Part shown: positions 56,113 through 64,000 of the stretch, one piece after another | Layout: each line of letters begins with the position of its first letter | Numbering within the stretch: the stretch's first letter is position 1 | DNA from: Eleusine coracana subsp. coracana | Lineage: Eukaryota; Streptophyta; Magnoliopsida; Poales; Poaceae | Reading direction: 5' to 3' | DNA: 64,000 nt | Assembly: GCA_032690845.1 (NCBI GenBank) | Contig: CM064432.1 | Coordinates: forward strand, 56,790,071-56,854,070 | Notes under the pieces: generated by a model | The model's database searches: none | The model's input: only the letters and a program-made list of their open reading frames with translations | Told to the model about the DNA's origin: nothing | Program-made: the position numbers and the translations under genes

Positions 56113-57988
56113 ATGAAGCCGGTGGTGGGGATCGTGGTGTCGAACAAGATGCAGAAATCGGTGGTGGTGGCCGTGGACCGCCTCTTCCACCACAAGATGT
56201 ACAACCGCTACGTCAAGCGCACCTCCAAGTTCATGGCGCACGACGAGACCGACGAGTGCAACATCGGTGACCGGGTCAGTAGCCCTTGAGCGATCGATCC
56301 CTTCCAACCCCCCTCCCTCCGGTCCAATATTGTGTTTCTGGCATTGCGTTCTTGTTCGATTCAGATGGTATCTCTATTGTTAGATTTGGGTTATCGTCTA
56401 GTATAATAGATCATGCGAAATGACTTATCGGTTGTTGTGTCTAAAGGATGTCAGTATGTTAGCATTCCTGTTACAAATTTCAGTCAATTTTACCATTTGG
56501 AGCTAGCTGGTTAGTGGTCTTAGTGAAATAGGTCTACTTCAATTCTTATACTAAATTGTTGGTTGGATCACTAAGTTTCTATATGTAAATAAATGCAAAT
56601 TGGGGATAACACCATGTGAGGATACATATGGTTGCTATTGCGTATGGGTGAACAGGAGTACTTTGTAATTTCTAATGATAGTCTTGGTTGTTGGATAAGT
56701 ATTTATCAACAAGTGTCAGTGCAAACGATTTGATTATCAAGATGTCTAGAGTTGTAGTTCTGAGATTTTGGTTGTTAGTGCCTTACTGGCACTGGGCCCT
56801 TCTAGAATTGTATCATGCTATTTTTCACAGTACAAATGGCTACATCTATCTATGATGTTGATACATGATACTTTGCAGGATGTTCCTTTTCAGCTATTTT
56901 TTTGTGCTTTTTCTGTCTTCACGGAGATAATTTATCAAACATATTTCTTATTATTCTCAAACCAATTTTTCTTGCTTACCTGTAGTATAATTGAAGATCA
57001 TTTAAAAACACACTGAAGGTTTATTCCTTTTTATGTGAGGCTCTTCTGAAAACAGGCTAAAGCAGTCAAAGTGTCAAACCAATCATATTATCAGCTAAAG
57101 ATAAAGAAAAAACAATCATAATTGGAACTCCGTAGGTGAAGCTGGTCACACCTGATAGGCTTGTGGGCTAATGTTTCAGTAAACTGTGTGCTTGTTGGAG
57201 AAGCAAACCCAGTATCTGGGATACTTTGACTAGAAGAATTTAGTCACAAGACAAAGTGTGTATTGACTATGGCTGATCAAGTAATGTCTTCTGTTTGTCC
57301 ACTGAGTTTTCTTGGATGTATCCTATGTAATTTTGTCCTCCATAGACGTGAATGTTTTATGCATGGGGTACTTTTAACATCTGATGTCTAATTTTCTTTG
57401 CTTTATACAATTACTGTGGTTTAACCACGTTGGAAATGTTTTCACAATAACATGTGATCTGTCTTATGCACTGCCCACAACACTAAATCAACCTAAAAAG
57501 AAAGATTCTCTGATTATTGTTGCCAGATTGTTGAAGACAACAGCAGCAAAAGTCCGTTGTTTAACTAAGTTTTCTCTTAACTAGTAATGGTATTTTTTTT
57601 AATAAAGAATAGTTACAGTGTTTTTTGAAAGAAAAGATTTATAGCTCCTCATTTTCTTTTTCATATACATCAATGCACTTAACTATTTCTATCCCAGGTT
57701 CCTACCTGATGTTTTCTTCATTTATCTGCTTACTTACTGAGATGATTCTGCCAAACAGTCGAGAATCGACTTGAAGTACTTGGGTTTCCTCATAATCACT
57801 TCTCCATAATGGTACGTGCTATTTCATTTCAGGTTAGGTTGGATCCTTCCAGACCTTTGAGCAGACGTAAGCATTGGGTTGTTGCTGACATTCTTAAAAG
57901 AGCAAAGATGTATGTTGCGCCGTCTGCAGCTTCTTCCAGTGAACAGGATACACAGACGGCTGGCATTGCTACCAAATCATCTACCTAA
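56113..57988 (+). CDS. organellar (mitochondrial-type) ribosomal protein uS17, 105 aa
   Basis: Two exons: 56113-56274 and 57833-57988 (TAA), joined in phase 0 at GDR|VRLDP. The protein shows the whole bacterial-type S17 OB-fold: GIVVSNKMQKSVVVAVDRLF, HKMYNRYVKRTSKFMAHDE, then IGDRVRLDPSRPLSRRKHW. It binds 16S-like rRNA in the small subunit. There is no long N-terminal transit peptide, as in the ~105-residue Arabidopsis mitochondrial-type protein (At3g18880 type); the chloroplast version has a long presequence. The single 1.56-kb intron lies inside the domain. The C-terminal tail (PSAASSSEQDTQ) is non-conserved. Confidence 0.93.
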
Positions 57989-58808
57989 AGTCCTTTTAGG
58001 CACAGGTTCAGTTGCTGTTTTGAATTCTCTGTATGTTTGTTTCCTTGTGGATGCAATTCCGATCCATGGAAGAAATAACACGGCAGCTGTCATTTTCTAC
58101 TTAATTTCTTTTGTTCTTCTGTAGTGCCCTTTGTTGAATGGGGATGTAATGTAATTACAAGAATTAACAAGACCGGTGGATTCATATCACAGTTGTACTG
58201 CCTCGCTTATTCAAGTTCCGCTGTTTTTGGCATTTGCTCTTACAGTTTAGTTGCCCTTCTCAAAGTCGCAATAATGAATCATGTCCTGCTACAAAACTGG
58301 GCATTGACTTGGCGTTGCAATGCGTCTACGGTTACCATCTGACTGAATTTACTACTGTTTGGTGCTGCATCTGTGTAAACAGGTGCTCTCAGGTTACCTA
58401 CGAGCGAACAGTCTTTGCTCTGTTTGCTGCAGGCAGTTGTATAATCATGGAGATATTGTCACATCGATCCCGACTTCACATCAGATCGAGCCAAGATATT
58501 ACTCTGTTTGCTCCCTAGTACTACTAGGTATTCAGTGATGATCAGATTCACATCGATCTCGACTTTACATCAGATCGAGCCAGAACGTTTGCCTTGCCGA
58601 AGTGCGTCCTGACACACTTGCAGTACTGGTTACCTTGCGCAGGTCGACTCTCATGGCCCGAAGCAATGTGGACACAGATTGTCACTAACAAAGAATCCGA
58701 AGGCCATCAGTAGCTAACCTTCGTTTAAGCATGGTTTGCATGAATAATCTCCCATTTTATTTTCAGTTCAGAAATAAATAAAAAGCTCTTATAAGTAAAG
58801 CAATACAT
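57989..58808. other. 3' UTR of uS17 gene and spacer
   Basis: No supported coding sequence. CATCGATC(C/T)CGACTT and CATCAGATCGAGCCA each occur twice (about 58462-58492 and 58551-58581), a local duplication. Confidence 0.5.
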
Positions 58809-58817
58809 TTAACTGAA

Positions 58818-59593
58818 GAGATTTGTTACGGTGTTTGAGGGGAACTAGAGGTTCCTTCTCCTGAATTAATCCTGATCGTTCGTATTAAAAATGATTAGAA
58901 ACCTCATTAATTATAATCAAGGATACTTTAGTAACTAGATCCTCATTAATTCAGTAGCCCCGATGAGTTTGACGACGCTTTGCTCCCTCAGTTCACCGAA
59001 TCCGCTCCATGTTAGCACCGGCAAGCGGCAATCACCGCTGTCGTCGTCTTTCCAGGACTCCCCATGGGACGCGAGCACCGCTGCTTATAGCGTGAGCCCC
59101 GTACAAACACCATGCCCTGATTTGACTTCGCAACAACCGTCATGCACGATTTACTCGCGGCCTCAGGCCATCACAACACAGAGGATAGAGGGCTGCCGCG
59201 GCGCTGGGCTGGAGTCTGCTCGTTGACGTCGTGTTTGGACTGGAGGCTGCCTGCCGCCGTTGTCACGTGAGAATTGAAAGGCAATGGATAAGGCAAATGG
59301 ATACGGCGCACAAGGCAGAAGGCGGCGGCGCAATCACGCACAAGGGAGGAGGCGGCCCGTGATAGCGGTGGTGGTGGACTGCAACAACGGTAGCGGCAGC
59401 GGAGGATGTTTTAGAGAGAATTGGTTGTCATTTTTGTCATTTGATAGCCTTTGTGTAAATAGGAAAAAATGTTTAATTGATACTAGGCCCACTATTTTTA
59501 GGTACCGACCCACACCTTAAAATACCTTTGACTAGGTACCTCTTTATTTTCAACGGTTAGATATTATTAACTCCAAACACCATAACATCTCTC
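58818..59593. mobile_element. Mutator-like element (776 bp), candidate Pack-MULE
   Basis: The left end GAGATTTGTTACGGTGTTTG and right end (read inward) GAGAGATGTTATGGTGTTTG match at 17 of 20 positions. A perfect 9-bp direct repeat TTAACTGAA flanks it (58809-58817 and 59594-59602), the duplication length characteristic of Mutator elements. The core (about 58960-59420) is markedly GC-richer than its surroundings and open for 87 codons (58963-59226), while no transposase is present. This is the structure of a MULE carrying host sequence, although the donor gene is not recognised. Confidence 0.75.
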
Positions 59594-59865
59594 TTAACTG
59601 AATACTACTATTTAGGCAAAATGTACATAAGCAATCGTACATGGTCACATATAAATGTGAGACACACACCCATATAAAATGTTTACATGGACAGACATAT
59701 GCTAGCACCTTATTCTTAATCTGCCGGCTGTAGCCTTATTTGCGGTTATAAACACAAATGATGCTGGGTGGCTGAAACACATGGACGAAGCAATACAATC
59801 AGTACACAATAATGCGAGATAATAATCTTGGTAAAGTCTCGAGCACCTTCTCTTGGCAAGCTCGC

Positions 59866-60582
59866 TCACGGCTTGCCATGCCCACTGCCAGCGTAAGAGC
59901 CAGCTTGGGATCCGGCGTACGAGCCGGCTCCTGAGCCCCAGTGCGGGCCGCCACCGGACCCTGCGTACGAACCGGCTTCGGAGCCCGCGTACGAGCCAGC
60001 TCCAGAGCCCCAGTGCGGACCGGCGCCGGACCCCGCGTACGAGCCGGCGTCGGAGCCCGCGTAGGAGCCCGCGCCTCCGCCGTTAGAGCCTGCGTACGAG
60101 CCGGCGTTTGAGCCCGCGTAAGAACCGGCGCCTGAGCCTCCGCCGTTGGAGCCCGCGTACGACCCGGCGTGAGAGCCCGCGTACGACCCGGCGCCGGAGC
60201 CTCCGTCACCGCCGTTGGAGCCCGCGTATGAGCCGGCGTGCGAGCCCGCGTACGAGCCTGCGCCGCCAGAACCAGCGTTCGAGCCCGAGCTTGACCCGGA
60301 CCAAGATCCTGAACCGGAGCCCGAGCCGGAGCCGGAGCCGGACCAGGACCCCGAACCGGAGCCTGACGCAGACCCGGAGCCGCCGCCGCCTCCACCGCCG
60401 CCGATGCCAATGCCGATCCCTGTACCGATACCGAGGTCACCACCGATCCCGAGCCCGCCGCCGCCACCGCCGCCGAGGTTGATGCCCAGGTCCTTCCGGG
60501 CGATGGGCCGGCTCTCAGCCGCCAGGAAAATCACGGCGAGGACAGTGACGCCTAGTACGACGACGCCCTTCGTGTACGCCAT
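59866..60582 (-). CDS. secreted Gly/Ser-rich (GRP-type) cell-wall protein, 238 aa
   Basis: A single exon starts MAYTKGVVVLGVTVLAVIFL, a clear signal peptide probably cleaved after AAES near residue 26. Three zones follow: a Gly-Leu-Ile-rich stretch with GGGGG and GIGIGIG (about residues 33-70), a Ser-Gly dipeptide zone (about 70-105, SGSGSGS with occasional Trp), and a long repeat array of GSYAGS-x-AGSYAGS-type hexamers (about 110-235), in which x is Asn, His, Asp, Glu or Gln. Such proteins are exported to the wall, and the regularly spaced Tyr could be cross-linked. Not a known GRP class with an RNA-binding domain. An ATG six codons upstream (60600) is possible but less typical. The antisense strand is also open (Pro-Glu repeats), a codon-bias artefact. 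Confidence 0.85.
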   Translation of the reverse strand: MAYTKGVVVLGVTVLAVIFLAAESRPIARKDLGINLGGGGGGGLGIGGDLGIGTGIGIGIGGGGGGGGSGSASGSGSGSWSGSGSGSGSGSGSWSGSSSGSNAGSGGAGSYAGSHAGSYAGSNGGDGGSGAGSYAGSHAGSYAGSNGGGSGAGSYAGSNAGSYAGSNGGGAGSYAGSDAGSYAGSGAGPHWGSGAGSYAGSEAGSYAGSGGGPHWGSGAGSYAGSQAGSYAGSGHGKP

Positions 60583-60800
60583 CGTATCGTGTGCGTGCAC
60601 GCCGCGAAACTGAACTGCAAGAGATGCGCACTATGTGGTGTCTGAACAGTGAACTCTGAACTAAAAAGACGCTGGAGTTGCGACTCGTACGCGTTTCTTC
60701 TCGGCGGCCGGCCGGCGAGCTTGCTACGTTTACTTGCTCGTGCAGCTCGCTCTCTGCTGTGTGATCGATCGATGCGGAGATGGTGGGCATTCGGAGGTGG

Positions 60801-60808
60801 TATTTATA
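60801..60808 (-). promoter_or_regulatory. TATA box of the Gly/Ser-rich protein gene
   Basis: TATAAATA on the minus strand, about 220 bp upstream of the ATG at 60582. This would place transcription start near 60770, leaving a leader of just under 200 nt. Confidence 0.6.
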
Positions 60809-61675
60809 GTGCGTTGAAGGCGCGACACGATAACGCCGCGCGGTAGTGCGTTTGGATAATTGGGTTCGGTGGCGCGAGCTTGTGGTGCTGGCCGGCCGTG
60901 GCCGCTGCTGTAGTGGAGAAATGCTGCCGCGCAGATTGGCCGATCTTCCTCGCGCCGCTCGACACGTTCGAGCTCCAGATCGTCGCGTTTTGGTGCATGC
61001 GGATGCGCGGTGGCCAGGTCCAAGTAAGCCACAAGCCAGCTTCTCGGGCAGCGATATGTGATACGAGTGTTTCGACTTTTGGAGAGTGGAACATTCGAGA
61101 AAGTCAATCCAACTCGTGCCGATTTATCTTACTTAGTTGGATGCACAGTTCTATTGATTGGCCACTGCAAGACAACTAACACGTGCATAACTACACGAAT
61201 GAACTTAGCAGTGTCGCCTGTGTAGTGTACCTTCATCAAGCCGGGCCAGTTTTCTTTCTCGGCCATGTGGAAACGAACAACCATTCGTAGTACGTCTGGT
61301 TTCCAAATGGGCCGAATCGATTTGCGTAGAACAGATCCCAAAACATTCCGGTGTAAACGAACGATATCTTAGATGGCTTATCATCTAATGCCATTGGTTG
61401 ATTCGTTTGCATCTCTCTTCTCTTGTGTGAAAGAAATTTGTCTTATCCAACCAATTATTGTGACTTTGATTTTTTTTCTCCTTTCATTTTTAAAGACAGC
61501 TACTGTCAATGTATATGTGCTTAGTGTATGCATTCAAGATATTAAAAAGTAATATCAAATACTGGGATATTGCATCATTATATCATTTTTGATAAAACAA
61601 TTGCATCAGTGGCACGTCTCATATGGTTATATTTACATTAAAGTCAAGGATGGAGCTTCGTGTGACCAAGGATAT
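60809..61675. other. promoter region and spacer
   Basis: GC-rich to about 61060, then AT-rich. No gene is supported. GATAT at 61671-61675 is the presumed left target duplication of the next element. Confidence 0.45.
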
Positions 61676-62185
61676 TGTAGGGGAACGGGTAGACTACGAT
61701 AGCATATAAAATTTCTACCGTTCAACCAGGAAACCTTGCAAGAGAGGATCATGGATCGTTACCACTAGACGCGCAGGCGGAGCGGAAGCGAATGTTGGAG
61801 CAGCTCGATCCAACGTAGTCGCGCGTCGGTGTAGAGGAAGTAGTCGATCACGTCAATCGTCTCCTTCTAGTCCAGCCGTCGGCACCGCAGCAGCAGCAGC
61901 GCCTCCTCGCGGTATCCACACGTACGAGGTTGGAGCACCGTGCGCGGCGTGCTAGCACCGGCAACACGGTTAGGGTTTTGTGGGCGAGAAAGAGGAGCAC
62001 GACGGCTAGGGTTAAGGACTGGTGGAATCACCTGCGCCTTAAGCCCCTCCTCCACTTAAATAGACCCTTCTAATGGGCCTCGACTAGTTGGCCCATTAGT
62101 GGACTAATTCCTCACACGGATCAATATCCGTATGGCCCTCACATACGGATCAAATCCGTATTGTCTCTTGGGCATATCTCTAACA
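61676..62185 (-). repeat. 3' LTR of the minus-strand copia element (510 bp)
   Basis: Read on the minus strand it starts TGTTAGAGATATGCCC and ends CGTTCCCCTACA. It contains imperfect palindromes around ATACGGAT...ATCCGTAT and a TATTTAAG box. A (GCT)n stretch near 61890-61900 and an ATG-containing short frame are probably leader features. Confidence 0.8.
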
Positions 62186-62194
62186 ATCTCCCAC
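62186..62194 (-). promoter_or_regulatory. polypurine tract of the minus-strand copia element
   Basis: GTGGGAGAT directly precedes the LTR start on the minus strand, the common plus-strand primer sequence of this copia group. Confidence 0.75.
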
Positions 62195-63119
62195 TTGCAC
62201 TAGAGACAATCACATAGGCAAGCGATGTTCCAACCCGTTAAGTGTGTGACCCGTTAGGTTCACATGTACATGATAATGATGTGAAAACCATTTTTCAAAT
62301 CATAAATCAATAGCGGCACCTAGCAGCACATACTGATTCTCGTGTACACATAAAGATCATATCGGCTGAACCTTTGACATACGCAGTCAGCGATCCCTTT
62401 GCCTCACGATATCAGTCAAGCTTAAGGCAAGATACGTGCCATCCCTATAATAGCTCGACCATTCACTCGAACGTCTAGTGGATTTATCATGACTAACTTT
62501 TAGTCATTATGATTAACTTTTAATCACATTGGCATGGCCATGCACTTCTAAATCCATTTAACTCGAGGGGCCCAGAGATATCTCTCCTGTTATTAGGAGG
62601 GGCAAATTCCATCTTGACCGCTCACACCCCACGACGTGTTTTATAGCATACCCGAAAATTACCTTTATAACCACCCAGTTACGGAATAGCGTTTGGTAAT
62701 CCTTAAATATGCTATTACATATTCTGGGAATCAATGACAATCTCAGGTCTAAGGATCCCAAAGGTACATCATACAAGACAACAATTGATGGCACAATAAT
62801 AATATCTCAGCAAAGTCTATTAGTGGGTCAGTCCAACACTATATTCTCCAACATGTGTTCACATTATTGATTTGATATCTCCATATCAATGATCTGTGAA
62901 ACACGATCATCAACCAATACATGTGCTAGTCCATGAATCATTATTGTCCAACACAATGAAAAGGAACTAGGGATTATTTAGGATAATATTATAAAAGAAC
63001 AATAAGTTTCACAAACAAGTCACGCACTTGTCAATCAATGCAATAATTATTATCCATAGAACAGAATAACACTTTATTCAATCACACATAAACATAGACA
63101 TTACACAATCTCTTATACA

Positions 63120-64000
63120 TTAATCATGCAGATATCTAATACCCATGGATCTCATATGTGCCTCATGCTTGGGCTGAGAGAGAGGTTTTGTCAACGGATC
63201 AACGATGTTTGAATCCGTGTGCACCTTGCATATCTTTACATCACCTCGAGCGACGATGTCCCGAATAAGATGATAACGCCGTAGTACGTGTTTGTTCTTT
63301 TGATGTGCTCTAGGCTCCTTGGCTTGCGCAATGGCACCACTATTATCATAATAGAGGTCCATTGGACTGGATGCACTAGGAACCACACCCAACTCAGAAA
63401 CAAATTTTCTGATCCAAACAGCTTCCTTTGCAGCTTCTGAAGCGGCAAGGTACTCAGCCTCCGTTGTTGAGTCAGCAACCGTATCTTGCTTGGAACTCTT
63501 CCAGCTCACCGCGCCTCCATTGAGGCAAAACACATATCCAGATTGCGATCTCAAATCGTCTTTGTCGGTTTGGAAGCTAGCATCAGTGTAACCATTTACA
63601 ACGAGCTCTTCCTCACCTCCATAGACTAGGAACATACCCATAGTCCTTCTTAAGTACTTTAGGATATTCTTATTAGCTCCCCAATGAGCTTCTCCTGGAT
63701 TTGATTGGTATCTGCTCATAGCACTAAGAGCGTAGGCTACATCTGGGCGAGTACTTATCATGGCATACATGATGGACCCAACAGCCGAAGCATATGGAAT
63801 CGCTCTCATTTTCTCTTGCTCATCTGGTGTCGAGGGACACTGAGTCTTGCTAAGAGAAACCCCATGTGACATGGGCAAGAAACCTTTCTTGGAATCCTGC
63901 ATATTGAACCGTTTCAATACCTTGTCAATGTACGTGTCTTGGCTTAATCCAATTAGCCTCTTTGATCTATCTCTATAGATCTTAATGCCCAAAATGTAAG
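63120..64000 (-). CDS. reverse transcriptase C-terminus and RNase H of copia pol (partial)
   Basis: The frame is open from the window edge to a stop at 63120, about 290 codons. It begins within the RT palm/thumb (LGIKIYRDRSKRLIGLSQ), followed by GSIMYAMISTRPDVAYAL, then RNase H: YTDASFQTDKDD, SGYVFCLNGGAVSWKSSKQ, STTEAEYLAASEAAKEAVW, YYDNSGAIAQAKEP and DPLTKPLSQPKHEAH. The catalytic Asp/Glu/Asp residues of RNase H are present and no stop or frameshift is seen in this part, so this element may be younger than the one at 29790. Confidence 0.9.
   Translation of the reverse strand, partial: YILGIKIYRDRSKRLIGLSQDTYIDKVLKRFNMQDSKKGFLPMSHGVSLSKTQCPSTPDEQEKMRAIPYASAVGSIMYAMISTRPDVAYALSAMSRYQSNPGEAHWGANKNILKYLRRTMGMFLVYGGEEELVVNGYTDASFQTDKDDLRSQSGYVFCLNGGAVSWKSSKQDTVADSTTEAEYLAASEAAKEAVWIRKFVSELGVVPSASSPMDLYYDNSGAIAQAKEPRAHQKNKHVLRRYHLIRDIVARGDVKICKVHTDSNIVDPLTKPLSQPKHEAHMRSMGIRYLHD

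Larger units (their letters stand above)
61676..64000 (-). mobile_element. 3' portion of a Ty1/copia retrotransposon, continuing past the window
   Basis: In minus orientation the order is reverse transcriptase/RNase H (64000-63120), about 925 bp of untranslated DNA, a polypurine tract (62194-62186) and the 3' LTR (62185-61676). LTR and PPT sequences have the style of the Angela/Tork-like group of grasses (TGTTAGAGATATGCCC start). The 5' LTR, gag and most of pol lie to the right of the window, so the target duplication cannot be tested. Confidence 0.88.

Noticed and set aside
60215..60613. Plus-strand frame with Pro-Glu dipeptide repeats
   Set aside because: Exact antisense of the Gly/Ser-rich protein gene; open only because of GGN/TCN codon bias. 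No signal peptide, start context or domain.
62825..62853. TGTTGGAGAATATAG (minus) as the LTR start of the right-hand copia element
   Set aside because: No purine tract precedes it. The GTGGGAGAT tract directly before TGTTAGAGATATGCCC at 62185 fits the LTR boundary better; the other motif lies in the untranslated region after pol.

Overview
This 64 kb window is nuclear DNA from a grass (Poaceae), probably an Andropogoneae/panicoid species. The evidence is GC-rich exons with GT-AG introns, LTR retrotransposons of both superfamilies, Tourist-type MITEs, Helitron ends and a Mutator-like element, with all recognisable genes being plant families. It is not bacterial: there are no operons, CRISPR arrays or phage genes. 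Exon boundaries below were built by hand from splice consensus, reading-phase continuity and family motifs. Every multi-exon model given a gene name keeps an open frame end to end.

Layout. 1-1.4 kb: the 5' end of an unrecognised minus-strand gene. 2-9.1 kb: a transposon-dense stretch holding an intact 346-bp MITE, a Helitron 3' end with exon remnants of a Core-2/I-branching glycosyltransferase upstream, a second MITE copy split by a Harbinger/Tourist-type element that carries a fragment of a cation/calcium exchanger gene, and a long AT-rich hairpin. 9.4-12.7 kb (-): QWRF-motif (augmin-like) protein, 6 exons, 582 aa. 15.4-17.9 kb (+): calcineurin-B-like EF-hand protein, 6 exons, 175 aa. 20.0-20.3 kb: a 5'-truncated RTE-type LINE with an 18-bp target duplication. 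21.4-23.1 kb (+): GTD-binding (DUF593) protein, 431 aa. 26.3-28.7 kb (+): WRI3/ADAP-like two-AP2-domain transcription factor, 6 exons including a 9-nt micro-exon, 408 aa. 29.8-35.7 kb (+): a complete but dead Ty1/copia element with 146-bp LTRs. 36.3-42.6 kb (+): ASHR3-type SET-domain histone methyltransferase, 11 exons, 479 aa. 43.5-49.3 kb (-): NIK-type LRR-II receptor kinase, 11 exons, 673 aa. 52.2-54.2 kb: a rearranged Ty3/gypsy remnant. 56.1-58.0 kb (+): organellar ribosomal protein uS17, 105 aa. 58.8-59.6 kb: a MULE with a 9-bp TSD and a GC-rich core. 59.9-60.6 kb (-): a secreted glycine/serine-rich wall-type protein. 61.7-64.0 kb (-): the 3' part of another copia element that runs off the window.

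The host genes look like ordinary independent plant genes (microtubule organisation, calcium sensing, myosin/vesicle binding, lipid/cuticle transcription control, chromatin methylation, receptor signalling, organellar translation, cell wall). I see no sign that they form a cluster or pathway. The most interesting content is the mobile DNA: three DNA transposons of different superfamilies (Harbinger-like, Helitron, MULE) each appear to hold non-transposon, gene-like sequence. One insertion history can be read directly, because an undisturbed copy of the target MITE lies 4 kb away.

I did not find a convincing previously undescribed biological system. The best leads are the exchanger-carrying Tourist-like element, the Helitron with glycosyltransferase exons, the candidate Pack-MULE, and two unexplained phase-0 candidate exons near 18.7-19.5 kb.
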